Source: Neonectria sp. B-13 (Eukaryota; Ascomycota; Sordariomycetes; Hypocreales; Nectriaceae). From it: a DNA stretch of 64,000 nt. A model generated the notes under the pieces. It worked only from the letters and a program-made list of their open reading frames with translations. It had not been told where the DNA came from and ran no database searches. Where the stretch lies: NCBI GenBank assembly GCA_002682825.1, contig NOKP01000001.1, forward strand, positions 2,785,840 through 2,849,839, read 5' to 3'. Of the stretch, positions 11,384 through 23,185 are shown piece by piece. How positions within the stretch are numbered: the first letter of the stretch is position 1; every line of letters begins with the position of its first letter. Made by a program: the position numbers and the translations under genes.

Positions 11384-12930
11384 ATGTCAATGACGACCTT
11401 TACCACTACCAGTTCGCTGTGCGACAGGACAACTGACTTGTCCAAATTTGCGGCTGACTCAATCCTCCCGCATGCTTGACTCAAGCCTCTAGGCAACCAA
11501 TATTTCCACGGCCGGAATGCGGAACTTGCTGCCAGACGAGGTCAGGATGCTCAGCCTAGAGCATATCGATACCCCTGGACTATTTAACCTTAGCCACACA
11601 TTCAGGTTTCTCTATGCGTTTTGCCACTCGGGCGAATTATGAAGCCTGTGTTGGTCCAGTAAGCTTATCTCCGTGTTCCGTGTTTCGTAGCCATCCCTCA
11701 AACCTCCATGGGTTGGTTGAGTCACCAACAGTACCTTGGTTTCTTGAGTTCCTGAGGTATCTATCCAACCTGGTCACCTCCCAAGGTTAGCAAGTCGATT
11801 CGCTAGCAAGGATCTTAGAGGTCGACCGTGTTTGCACTGCCCCCTCCAGAAGAGCGAGGAAGGCGATGACAGCAACGTCTTGTCCGACATCCTTCGTCGA
11901 CTTTTTACGTATCTATGTTGTCCTGTTACACTTTGCTTCCAAAATTCCCAAACCCCGAATCCGCCGTTTTAAGTATTTGACATGCGAGAAATGTGCCGAG
12001 TAATAGACTAAGCAGCCCTTTATCCTCACCAAGTGTATTCAGAACTGGCCTGTTTGATCCAAGTGGTCCATCAAGTCCCTCCATAGAACGTTTGCTAATG
12101 TTGGGCTCCGCGCCGAGGCCGAGGACTAGCCACCCGCGACATATTGCGACTACTTGAAGAACAACAGGGACGATAGTCCCTTGTGCCTGTTTGATCGAAA
12201 ACTTGCGGAGAAGATGAGCCTTGTGGTAGGACGTGAATCTGGCACGGCATACTGGAGACCAGATCGCTTTGGCCCTGACATGTCCGAAGTTCTCGGTGAT
12301 GAGTGACCAGCCCACCGGTGGCTGATTGCTGGCACAATGACCCCAGTGCCACGAGTGCTTAGAACGTCGTGATTCAGTGGTTTAAGTACTGGATCATGTT
12401 TCTGCCCATGGCCCAGGTTTCGGGCGTCTACGTGTCGCAAGACAATGCTGAGGTGACGAACCCGCTGGGCATCGCCGAGTGGCTGCTCACGTTCCACTAG
12501 GAGGCGCGGCGGTTACCACAGCATATCGAGAGCATTTGCAAGACAGGAGAGATTCTCCATGTCCCGAGTGGATGGTGGCATCTAGTCAATCTTGAAAGCG
12601 GTATTGCCCTGACAAAGACTTTGTTCCCCCAAGCCCGAAACTCGTGTCGGAAGTGTTGTTATTCCTGCGGGACAAAGCTGACCAGGTCGGCGGGTTCAAC
12701 GACGAGGTTGGTGGTCCCATTGGGCTTTTTCGGACAGGTTGAAGAGCATTTATCCCAAGGTACCGGATAAGGCATTGGACCTGGCTGATACGAAGGGTGG
12801 GAGGGAGCGCAAGTGGGATGCTACGGTTGGTGCTGCAGAAGAGGAACAACCAGGTGGAGGCGGGTTCAGCTTCCGGTTTCGAGGCGATGATGATGAAGAT
12901 ATACCCCCCATTATGTCTACCTCCGACTAG
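11384..12930 (+). pseudogene. Decayed F-box + JmjC domain gene
   Basis: The plus strand carries an almost collinear but broken copy of a fungal F-box/JmjC-domain protein (Fe(II)/2-oxoglutarate oxygenase family). In order: TTDLSKFAADSILPHA and KPLGNQYF (11400-11505); an F-box-like block LLPDEV...LFNLSHTFRFLYAF (11527-11620); FRAEAVDW-like residues with W replaced by TAG at 12127; DSPLCLFDRKLAEKM and AYWRPDRFGPD, with TGA at 12304 where the family usually has Arg; NDPSATSA followed by TAG at 12360; WIMFLPMAQVSGVYVS, IAEWLLTFH, then TAG at 12498; the conserved GEILHVPSGWWHLVNLE; and finally DKADQVGGFNDEV and a C-terminal RKWDA plus acidic tail ending at 12930. At least four frame changes separate the blocks. 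The segment that should hold the iron-binding HxD is partly deleted, while the distal His (GWWHL) is kept. The 5' limit is approximate. It is not expected to encode an active enzyme. Confidence 0.85.
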
Positions 12931-15199
12931 AGAACGACGACGAGTAGACAATACTGTGATAATATTCATCATGGATAGTTCATACTTGTTCCTTATCAGG
13001 GTGCGCAGGCCTACCGCTGATGAGGTTCAAGGAGCCCACCTTTGCTAAAAATTAAAAATCGAACTCCAATGGTATCATTCATCGCAAGGCTTGAGGAGAT
13101 CGTGACAGAGAGAAGGGGGGGGGGGGAGTGAATAAGAAGGTCAACTTCGTACTTCCTTTGAGGACTCACATGAATAGGGGTCCAGAGGGCGACGGTGACA
13201 GGGATTTGGTCCCAGACTCCCAGTGACGGTTCCATGCCAACGTGGGGTGATTGTGACCCACCTTATTATTAGCATTCATCACATTCTCCAAGATTGCTTG
13301 CGCATTACGAAGTACATAGTAGTTGTGCTTGAGTCTTCCGTGAGAGTTCCATTCTGACCATTGGCCGTATGACCGGAACAAGGACCGAGGCCATCGAAGC
13401 CTTTGAAGGCCCAACCACTGTCCACTGTAGGTAGGTACTATGTAACTGGGAAAACTCGAAAGAAAAGGCGCGTAGCTGGAGAGAGAGTGCCAAGCCCACA
13501 GCTAGCCCTGGTCGTCAATTACATCTCCACCTTGATATTGAAAGGTGGATGAGGGCTAGTTTGGACGCAGGTAGGTATGTCTGGAGAAGAAGTCTCCATG
13601 GACGAAGGTGCAAACCACTCCGCAGTTCTACAGCATAATACTACGTACCAATCACTGATATTCCGTGTTGTTTTCCTACACCCAGTCGCGACATTTGATT
13701 TGCAGAGCAACCATCCAGTGCCAGCGGGATGCAACCCAAAGGTAGTAAGTAGGTAGCAGCTCTTGGCAGTTGTCCAATGGGTGTACGAAGTATGCGGGAC
13801 GGGAGCTTTCCAGCAGTCGATGGTAGCTAGCCCCCTAAATATACAAATATACAGGGCGTCTCGCCCACTGCCGCAGGAAGGCGCCGAGCCTGATGCGACC
13901 TCGCCGTGACGGGAGCGTCCAGTCCCGTCCCGTCGACTGAAGCTGAAGCTGTAACAGGTGCCTCCGCCCTAGGTTGAGTCGGCCCCAGTGCCCGGCAACC
14001 CGTCGCCCGTGCCATGTGGGCGGGTGGCCTGTGGAAGCTTGGCCTGCTAGTACCACCCAAGCTTCAGGAGGTACACGGTACATGTGCCGCCTGCAGCTTT
14101 CACTGGACCACTCCCGTCCACTCACTGGGCGTTGGCGCTCTCGGTCCAACTGGAAACCTGGCCTCTCCCACCCGTCATCACCATCACCCTCATCGCCATC
14201 GCCATCACCATCACCTACCGTATCAGCTGAGGTGCCACGCTGACGCCCTAAATCACACGAAAGAATAGAAGACTTGGCTTGACTTGGCACCTTGTCGCAG
14301 CATCACCAAACGAAACTCTGCGACGACAAATGAGCTAGACGAGCCTCCCCCATCGCTCATTCGCGTCGCTCGCCCGTTAGTGTCACCGACAATCTCTTGT
14401 CAATCCACAAAGTACCACCTACCTACCTGCCACTCTCCCAAGTAATTAACTCCCGCCCACCGAGACTCCTATTACCTGTGGTTTTTTTTCCTTCGCCCAG
14501 GGAGAAGAGAAGACAGCGCAGTACAGTGGGGGTGTTCCCTTTAACCATAACCCCCATGCGAAGCCCGTCCGAGTTCCGTCGTTCGGTCTTGCATCATCAG
14601 CATCCATCCATCATCAGCTCGCCCTCTCTCTCCGACTGCCACACAACCCTCCGTGCTCTGTCCTCCTTTCTCCCTTTTCCTCTTTGCGCGCGCGCTTCGC
14701 TTCTGCTGCTTCTGCTCGTTGCATTATTATTGTTTCTCTATTTTCCCGCCCTGGTACTTTCTCTCCTTTCTCATTTTATTTTATTGATATGCTACCTACC
14801 TAACCGTAAGTGTGTCCCCTGGCGTGGTTCTGCTCACCTGCTGTAACGCGCGCTCTCTCCGCCTCTCCACCTTTGCTCTGGTCCCTTTCTTCTCCGCGCT
14901 GCCGCATCCCCGGCCACTGAAGCCAGGCTGACCATAGCTCGAGACAGCCTCTCCCCCCTTCAAAGTTGCCTTCCTTTGTCCTGCTCTGTCGACCCACCGC
15001 ATCCCCCCTCATAGATCGATCCTTCCTCGGTTCATCTTGGCTCGCCGCACGAGCTTCGCTCCTCCTCCTCTTCGTCGCGCCATCTTTCCCGTCTTCCGAT
15101 CCTTAGATTTCATCCACCGCAACTCAACGCACCGCATCGCATCCCGCTCCTCCTCCACGTAATACATCGATCCTCTCGCCAGGGGCCCGCGTCCCAGTC
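12931..15199. other. Spacer and long leader of the CCCH-Smr gene
   Basis: A G homopolymer lies at about 13116-13126 and a CATCAC/CATCGC simple repeat at 14174-14213. The last ~700 bp (14480-15199) are strongly pyrimidine-rich with many CTCC and CTTC words, as expected for a highly expressed fungal promoter and leader. A GTAAGT-like donor at 14808 could mark a leader intron, but I cannot fix its acceptor. No coding feature is supported. Confidence 0.5.
14174..14213 (+). repeat. CATCAC/CATCGC microsatellite
   Basis: An imperfect hexamer/trimer array of CATCAC and CATCGC units, about 40 bp, in the non-coding spacer upstream of the CCCH-Smr gene. Confidence 0.8.
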
Positions 15200-17558
15200 A
15201 TGGTGTCCGACGAGCACTACGAACTCTGCTTGCCCATCTTGCAGAATGCCACGCTCGAGGACGAGGACAAGACGGACAAGCTAGAGGAGCTCTTTCGCAA
15301 GGAGACGTCCCTGACCGGCACTTCGCTCGACAACGCCATCCTAGACGCTCTGTGGCGCTATCGCGATGGTGGCGGGACCTCCACGTCGCCGCCTCCTATC
15401 CGCCAGACCATCCTCAGACGTCCCTCTCCAGCGTCATGGCGCGGCTCGCCAACTCCCCTCTCTGGATCTCCAAGACTGGCCGTGAGTCCGCTAGCTCCCC
15501 CAGGCTTCGTCCCCTCCACCTTTGGCCGGGCCAAGTCATCCACAGCCTCGCCCTTTTCGTCTCCCAGGGCCTCGCCGCGGCTGGCTCTTGCGACGCCCGT
15601 GATCCCCCATAGTCCCAACCTGAACGCGTACGAGTTCGCAAGCGACCCGACCCCTGCCACCGAGATCCTGGGCGAATACCAAACCGAGAATGTTGAGTGG
15701 CTCGTTAGTGACGATGCCGCCAGCGTCACCTCATCCGTCGGCACAGTGGCCAGCGCCCTGAACGCTGCCGCCCCCGAGTTTTCATCCATGTCCGCCCAGT
15801 CGTCCGACATGTCGCCGTATGACATGCTGCGCTCTATCCTCGGCCAGGCCAGGACTGATGAGGAGATTGAGGCCGCCTTGGCGCTCCATGGCTATGACCT
15901 GAGTGCAACCATCGTGTCCATCATGGAGAGCCAAGCCCAAGACGGCAGTCTGGGTACGCCCTCGGAGGAGCCCAAGAACGTGCTAATTGGAAAGTCCGTA
16001 TCCCCCGAGGGCCGCCCAACCACGCCTATCGGACAGCAAAAGTCTGGGGTCATTTGCAAATTCTACATGTCCACGGGCCAGTGTCTCCGTGCAGACTGTC
16101 GCTTCAGCCATGACCTCAGTAATCACTTGTGCAAGTAAGTCCATGATATCACTCTGCAGTCAAGCGTTATGCCGTTTATCTAACCAAGCTGTCCCTTTCA
16201 GGTACTGGGTGATGGGGAACTGCTTAGCTGGAGAGACATGCATCTTCTCGCACGATCCCGCAAAGCTAATGAACAAGCTCTCTCTCGACGGGTCTAACAC
16301 CCCGCCGTCCAAGGGTCAGGGGAATCTGCAACTACAGGATCTCAACTCGTTCCCGTCTCTCCGACCCGGAACTCCAGAGCAGCTAGGCGGATTCCTAGGA
16401 GGTCTCAATCTGCCATCTGTAGGTATAACTCCGCCGCCGGGCCTAAAGCATTTCCACGGAACCGAGAGCCCTCGCTCGCGATCTCGCCCTGGCAGCCGGC
16501 ACCAAGCTAGGGACACGGGTGTCTCTGCTCCAGCGTTTGACGACAACGACGCTTTCCCCTCGCTGGGGTCTGCATCTGCCAAACAGGGCAAGAAGCATCA
16601 CGGTAAACGTGGTGGTCACGGCCATGGACACAAAGAGAACTTCGCCCCAAGCTCGCTGGCCGATATTGTCAGATTGTCCCCGGCCCCGGTCTCCCCTCGC
16701 CCCGAACCTAAGAAGGTGGGGCGTAACGGCGTTTCGACGGGGCTTCGAAACGGCGAGAACAGTGCCGCTGCTCAGGCGATTCCCAGCCCGAAGCACGTTC
16801 CCTGGCTTGAGACGGGAGAGCGGGCCAACAAATCGTACCTGAAGGCTCGTCAAGAAGCTATCAAGCACGGCGGCCTTCGTAACAAGTTTCTGCAAAGGTT
16901 TGTTTTCCTTGACCCAGCAACACCAATGCATGTTTGATAAGCCGAGCCAAAGCTAACGCATGGGAACAGTGCTGCACAGGCGTGGAACCGTAATGATGCC
17001 AGGGCCGCCAAGGCTCTCAGCCTGCGAGGACAGAGCGAGAACGATTTGATGCGAAAGGCGCACCGTGAGGCAGCGCGGGAGCTGTACGAAGAGCGCAACA
17101 GGGGCAGCGCGACCGGGCTGGAGCTCTACGTCGACCTGCACGGGCTGCACCCCGAGGAGGCTGTCGAGTACCTAGAGAAGGTGCTGATGGAGAACAGCAA
17201 GGAGTCTCGGGCCATCTACGCCATCACCGGATCCGGGCACCACAGTAAGAACGGCAAAGACAAGGTGGGCAGGGCGATCCGCAACTTCCTCAACGAGTGG
17301 CGGTACGCGTACCGAGAGTTCTCGGTGCCGGGCGACCGCAACAACATGGGAGGCATCCTGGGCATCGATGCGCGCAGCTGGGACAAGTCGCTGGGGCGAG
17401 AGGTCGGAGCGGACGAGGACAATGAAGAGGAGGAGGAAGAGGATGAGGAGGAGGAGGAGGAGGAAATAGACATCTTGAGCCAGGGCGTGGAGATTGGCGA
17501 CGGCAAGGTGAGGCTGCTCGTGCGAGATCCGCCCAAGGGGCCCAGCGGACGGCGATGA
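15200..17558 (+). CDS. CUE-like, tandem CCCH zinc-finger and Smr-domain protein
   Basis: Three exons, 15200-16134, 16202-16897 and 16970-17558, give 739 aa. Intron 1 falls between the two zinc fingers and intron 2 just before the Smr linker. From the N-terminus: a helical region (1-60); a Ser/Pro-rich linker; a CUE/UBA-like helix set (MLRSILGQARTDEEIEAALALHGYD, in pieces, about 207-240); finger 1 (C-x8-C-x4-C-x3-H, CKFYMSTGQC) and finger 2 (C-x7-C-x5-C-x3-H, ending CIFSHD) at about 290-335; a long disordered stretch; a basic helix KSYLKARQEAIKHG; and an Smr domain with VDLHGLH and TGSGHHSKNG (about 590-690). A Glu run (about 17417-17466) is followed by a short C-terminus. The combination suggests RNA binding plus an Smr nuclease-like fold acting in mRNA surveillance, as for Cue2-type proteins; that role is inference. 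The first ATG after the CT-rich leader is taken as the start. Confidence 0.9.
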
Positions 17559-18315
17559 CCAGCCGAGATAGAAAGCAGTAAAATCGTAAATTTTCCAAAC
17601 CACACGCCGAGGCTTTTGTCGTTGAAGTGAAGTCGTAAATGCCTTTGATTGTAGTCCTACTGGTATCAGCATAGTGGGGCCGGCCGGGCTCAGCTTGTCC
17701 GTCTCACAGTCACAGCCCCGTAGCGGAAGCTGACGGGCCACTACCAACACTACTCAAGTACCTAGAACTACTAACTACTACCTAGCCTAGGTGGGTAGTC
17801 TAGGTATTATCTAAGGAACAGGGTACTTAAGCCCAGCAACGTCATGCAAACCTAAATGCACTCGATCCAATCCGTCGACCACGGGCTGTGTTGTCTCACT
17901 CCCGCAACCTCTTTCAGCTTCACCCCGTCTCCGTCGCAATCGCAATCGCAGCTCGCCGTCCTTCAGAACGCTTCCTTTTCCCTCGCTCCCTCCTCTCGCC
18001 AGCGAGTTCTCTCGACGTCGTCTCTATCCGCTCGTCGTCCAATCACTCGCTCGAGCTGCCGCCGTTGCCTCGTTCGACTCGTCCGGTTTCGTCCTCCGCG
18101 CCATCCGACGACGCTCATCCCCCCCAAAGGTCGCATCAGCATGGCAGCGTAGCCACGGCATTGCACAACAAATAACGGCCCCTTGGACTTGAGACTCTCG
18201 AGAATATACAAACACGTTCCTTGAATTCCTACATCCACTACGTCCTCGTCGCCGAGCTCCTCGGTCCCGTCCGCTCGTCAGCAATACCGAACTGCCAAAC
18301 GCCCGAGCCAGCAAC
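17559..18315. other. Tandem spacer, promoter/leader of the Tvp38-like gene
   Basis: Words of the CTACCTAGGTA kind cluster at about 17755-17815, followed by CT-rich leader-like sequence up to 18315. No gene is supported. Confidence 0.5.
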
Positions 18316-19507
18316 ATGCCTGCCGACTACAACTCCACCGCGCAGGCCCTGGCCCTGTCGCCCTCCCGCGGCTCGTCGCCTTCTCCCTCCCTGCCGCCGT
18401 GGTCCTCGTCGTCGTCGTCCGCCGCCCGCCGTCGCTTGTCCAACCCGCTCGCGCGCCCCTATGCCTCCAGCTCCTTCGTCGGTCGCATCGTCGCGTCCAC
18501 CCAGCTCCTCGGCGAGCAGGTCCTCAAGATGTACCTGCGCCTCACTCCGCTGCAGCGCCTCCTGGCCGCCGTCGGCTTCGTCGCCGCCGCCGTCCTCGGC
18601 GTCCTCGCGCTCATCTACTCGCACTCCTTCTTCGCGTGGCTGGCCCCCTACGCCAAGTCGTGGCGCGAGATGCCCGCCGGCTGGCTCATCATCTTCTGCA
18701 TGATCTTCATCACCTCCTTCCCGCCCATCGTCGGCTACTCCACCGCCGCCACCATCTCCGGCTTCGTCTACGGCTTCCCCTGGGGCTGGCCCGTCGTCTC
18801 CGCCGGCTGCACCCTCGGCGCCCTGGGCGCCTTCTTGGCCAGCCGCACCATCCTCAGCGGCTACGTCGACCGCATGGTCGGCAAGGACCACCGCTTCGTC
18901 GCCCTGGGCCAGGTCCTGCGCCAGGAGGGCATCTGGTACTTGACGGCCATCCGCTTCTGCCCCCTGCCCTTCAGCCTGAGCAACGGCTTCCTGGCTACCA
19001 TTCCCAGCGTCACTCCGCTGGCCTTTGGTCTCTCAACTGCGTTTTCAAGGTGCGCCGTCTCACCTCTCCTTTACACTACTGTCCTTCCTGAGCAATAAGC
19101 TAACCACACCGTGAAGCCCCAAACTGCTCGTCCACGTCTTCATCGGCAGTCGCCTCGCCCTCCTCGCCGAAAAGGGCGACTCGATGTCTGCCGGCGACAA
19201 GGCCATCAACTATCTCAGCATGGCCATTGGAGGCGCCGTCGGCCTGACCGTCGGTCTCATCATTTACCGCCGCACCATGGCCCGCGCCGCCGAGCTCGCC
19301 CGCATTGACGCCCATGGCCCTGCCGCCGAGGAGGGCGACGCCGGCTACGAGGACGTCGACTCATCGTCCCTCATGGATCCCGATGACGCCGCCGTCCTCA
19401 TGTCTGAAGACGACATCTCGCTATGGGGCAGGGACGACGGCGGGTACAGGGACGTGGACGATGATGAAGAGACGCCCTTGAGCAAGAAGACGGGGGCGCA
19501 AGAATAG
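18316..19507 (+). CDS. TVP38: Tvp38/DedA-family Golgi membrane protein
   Basis: Exons 18316-19049 and 19117-19507 give 374 aa; the 67-nt intron is phase 2 and joins STAFS to SPKLLVHVFIG. Yeast Tvp38 is a late-Golgi/endosome membrane protein of the VTT (SNARE-associated/DedA) superfamily, whose members include TMEM41B-type lipid scramblases. Seen here: a Ser/Pro-rich N-terminus; a hydrophobic span LLAAVGFVAAAVLGVLALIY; the re-entrant region (TSFPPIVGYSTAATISGF); the Gly-rich GWPVVSAGCTLGALGAFLASR; the second conserved loop with AIRFCPLPFSLSNGF; a last span MAIGGAVGLTVGLIIYRRTM; and a 70-residue acidic cytosolic tail. A glycerolipid-scramblase role is inferred from the superfamily only. Confidence 0.92.
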
Positions 19508-20024
19508 AAGCGTTGCCAATTGCGAATTGCGAGTTTCATCCAAGAGGCCAAAGCAAGAGACGACATGTACAAACGAACAGGGAGGGACAGTAATGATTTA
19601 GAGACTCATGTTTGGATGTAGCAGACATGCGGGACACGGTCAGGTGTGTAGGATAGATGGCGTTCTGGATATTTTTTTGCGTTCTTGTTACACAACCATC
19701 ACGGGAAGAGCGCCTTGAGTGTAGAGTCTAGATGATAGACAAAAAGATGATGATAAAATCGTCATCACGACGGTCCCCTGCTTGCAGGGTGTAATTCAAT
19801 TTGGATATCATATCGCTAATAATTCAACCGTTATTGGCCTCTCGGATGGATGTGCATAAACTCAAGTCTTGAACAATTATCAAGTGCGGCAACGCTCCGC
19901 CCCTAGGATTCCTTCCTGGTTGTAGTTGACCCCAAACGCCTTCGCTTATGCATCCCTATAAAGCATCCCTTTGGGATATAAAGTCAAAAAAAAAAAGACC
20001 GCGCAAAACAAGTACGAAACAGCT
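19508..20024. other. Convergent 3' spacer
   Basis: These 517 bp are AT-richer 3' UTR-like sequence between two convergent genes. An A run lies at 19986-19996. Nothing coding is seen. Confidence 0.6.
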
Positions 20025-21929
20025 TCACTGGTTCCCTCGATATTGGTTCATGAATTGAATGGCTTGGTCCATGGGATATCCAATGAACACAGGGCCCGTG
20101 AAGATCATTTGCGGCATGTTGCCGCCGCCCTTGGCCATGTCGGGGTTGATAAAGGCGGGCTGAGGAGGTATAGAGGGTTCGTGAGGGGGGGCTTCCTCCT
20201 TGACCGGCGAGAAGGACGGCATTTCTGGAGCGTCCGGTGTGACAGAAGGTTGGGCCTCGTGTTTCGTGTGTGGAGGCATCCCGCCCATGGCGGCGAATTT
20301 GGTATGGTCGAAGGGGCATTTGCCTGGAGTCTTCTTGGTGGGGGTCTGGGCACTTGGGGCACTCTGCACCGGACTCGGCATGCGCACCGGTGCAGGTGGT
20401 GGTGAGGAAAGCTGTTCGTCATGCTGCCCTGCTGTATCGTATACTGGGACAGAGATGCCCCAGGGACGGCTTGGTGATTCTCCCACTCGGATCTCCTTGA
20501 GCGGGCGGTCGAAGTGATTCTGACGGTCGTCGTCCGTCTGGATCGGGGCCTGGGGTTCGTCTGGGTCCGAGTTCACACTCACGGCTTGCGCCCAATTCTC
20601 AACCCTTTCATTCGGAGGTTGCACCACATCACTCGGCCGGGACGGTTCGTCGTCCGCTTCGGGCAGCATAGGCTGATGCAGTTGGCCAAGTCCTTCGATC
20701 ATGCTCACAATGTCGCCATATTTCGAGTCCATTTTCTTGACCTCCTCGTCACGTTGATACCGTCGTAGACATACTTCATGGCTGCGGGGCAGTTCGTGCT
20801 TATGCGTCTCGACATAGTGTGCAATTTCTTGGGGCGAGTGCTTGTCCATATAGCGGATGGGACACTTTCCGGCCGACGAGCCATTGGTACGAGTAGGCTG
20901 GGACATTGATTCTTCATACATGGCCGCACAGATGGGATCCATCGATTGGTGGGGGGTAGGATCCCGCGTATTACTTTGATTTTCCCCGGAGCCATCGGTC
21001 GAGGCCGGTTTGGAAAACGGGCACTGAAGATTGCCCTTCTTTCCCTCGACCGTGAAGTCTTGTTCTAGGGCCGTCGACATGGACGTCTCGGCGTGGGAGG
21101 TTTGTGACAGGGTATCTCTGCTAGAGCCGGTAGTCTTGCTCGCTTCACCCAGCGACGCAAGCTGGTTGGCCACTCGACGCCCGTCACGGATGACGAGAGC
21201 AATCTGATGTTGAGAGTTTAGGTCGTAAGACCGGGGTAGAGGAACAGGCAGCGAATTGTCCACGGGAGTATATGAAGGAAGCTGGAGCTTGGCCAACGTA
21301 TCTGCTATCTCAGGTGCCGCCGGGGCATATTTGTCTGCGAGGTACTGGAACTGTTTGCGGTCTTGCGTCAGTATGGACGACATGACTGAAACGGAATGCG
21401 ATGGTGGTGATGGTAGGTTGTGAAAGAGAGGAACAACAGGCGGATGGGGGATGGAGAGTGATGAAATAGGTTTGAAAAAGACGTCAGGTATCAGAACGTT
21501 TTAAGGTGTCAATCTCCGCAATTGTGCCAGTTGGCCGCATGCTCTTGATCTAGAGCTAATACTCATCATGCTGACGCTACCCCGAACCTGCCTGCACCGA
21601 TCCGAGAGAAAGCTCCGGTATCGCCGAGCTGGGTCGGATGGAAAACCGGGCAAGGCAGGTAGGGGGTTCTTTTTCGGGTCTTGTTGGGGATATGGGTATT
21701 GCTGGAGGAGGCAGTGGTTTGATTTGAAATCCAACCGGAAGAGAGAGAGAGAGGGCTAAAGGTGTGGCAGGCAGCCAAGGTACCTTGGCCGCAGTGTTTG
21801 ACTTACCTGCTCATGGGCAAAACGCAGCTTGTGCTCCAGGACAGTCTTGCGGTCCGTCAGAGTCTGGACCTCATCGGCAAGAGCGTTGAAGCCATCTGCC
21901 AGCGAGTGCGCGAGATGAAGATATGCCAT
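20025..21929 (-). CDS. Conserved fungal protein of unknown function with three Cys-Pro motifs
   Basis: I model two exons: 21929-21807 (41 codons) and 21350-20025, giving 482 aa. The 456-nt intron starts GTAAGT and ends TACTGAC...CGCAAACAG, both strong signals, and the join is phase 0 (RFAHEQ to FQYLADKYAP). The exon 1 product (MAYLHLAHSLADGFNALADE...) and the first part of exon 2 form one continuous helical segment with heptad-like leucines. The simpler single-exon start at 21383 would add ten residues of weak character and lose this helix. Later come three short Cys motifs: LQCPFSKP (about 150), GKCPIRYMDKHSP with ETHKHELPRSHEVC (about 205-245), and GKCPFDHTKF (about 390). Long Pro/Ser/Glu-rich disorder surrounds them. 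I recognise no named family; it looks conserved in filamentous fungi. Cys/His spacing allows metal binding, but this is inference. Confidence 0.8.
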
Positions 21930-23185
21930 GCCCTTTTCCCTTTCCTGTGCCCCTTTTGCGCGTGTAGCGAATAAGGGAAGAAGAGGGAGGGAGAGAGAGA
22001 GGATGGAAAGGAAAAAGAGTTTGCTGAGAAGTAGCGTGTGAAGTCACGTACTGGAATTAGTGGGGGCAATGATGGCTGTGGGGGCGCCCCTTTCGGAGCG
22101 GCGCCTAATTGGTCCGATCTTGTTGCTATGGGCTGCGCCGTGCCCGTAGGTTACTAGTAGTAGTAAGTAGGGACGGGCGGACTAGGTACGGAAGGCACGA
22201 GCACGTACCTGGGCAGTCCGCGCCTTTGCCATGCGCGACGACGGAGCGCGGAGCAACTTCTTGATATTTGGTATTCAGACGGGCATTTGACTTCCGACCC
22301 GGCCCGGACATTCCTCGCCGCAATTGAAATGACATGCATACCTATGAATGCTGGTTGCCAAGGAATCTCTAGCAACTTAATTGTTCCTTTTCATGCGGTT
22401 TCGGGTACAAATCATGCGCGGGGAGACACCCGCTCATAAGTTAACTAATCGAAACATGCGGTTGCAGCATGGATGGCCGGCCTTCCGTGTCTCGGAGCTC
22501 CCTCGTGGCGAACCCCTGCCGCAGCGGGGAGTTGGTGCTGGCAGACACGCCATATGCCGCTGGCCCAGGGCGCTTCTCTGGATATGAACGGCCCATATGG
22601 CCTTACTTCTCTGCAGCTGAGGTTGTGGGAAGTGCTACTTCGTTCGACACTATTGCTCTACTACTAGGCGCACGTTGGCCACTGACTCCCAAGTGCGACC
22701 GAGCCGATGGAAACTCGCTTACCCTACACCTCGTCATGTTTTAGAATTGGTTTACTGTTTTAAATCCACGAGGCCAACTCTTGCTTCATCGTGAAAGCCA
22801 TGAAAAGCACAATCTTTTATGATTGTCTTGGGTCACTCCGGAGCACTTTGCACCTGAGGAGAGGCGAGGCGTAGTATGCAGAGTCATCCACCTTCACTAA
22901 GTGACCCGCAGATAACGCTGCGGACATGGCCAGTCAACTTTCACATCACGACAACTACCGCGCCTGTGTTTAATATGCACGTAGGATAAATTGCCTCTTT
23001 TGTCGCACAATTTAAACCATCAAGGGAGCCTCTTCAAGTGGCAAGAGCTAGAGATCCTTCTTATTCAATATCAGACCGCAGAAGGCGAGCAGAGAACGAC
23101 CGACGACGTTGCGTGTTAGCCCCGCCTCTCAACTCCAATATCAACCGTCACCGTCACCATCGCCATCACCATCGCCACCGCCGTC
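21930..23185. other. Divergent spacer
   Basis: This spacer separates the unknown minus-strand gene from the iminopeptidase gene. A GA-rich tract at 21986-22010 lies in the presumed leader of the former. Frames at 22381-22744 show no recognisable protein. A CACCATCGC-type run precedes the ATG at 23186. Confidence 0.55.

Noticed and set aside
10889..11479. 196-codon frame before the JmjC pseudogene
   Set aside because: Only its last ~30 codons resemble the F-box/JmjC family start. The rest has no protein character, so it is not an intact gene.
21351..21383. Start codon at 21383 for the unknown minus-strand gene
   Set aside because: The ten codons from 21383 hold the branch-point sequence TACTGAC and lead into CAG before FQYLADKY. 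The upstream exon gives a better helix and phase-0 join. Alternative promoter use is still possible.
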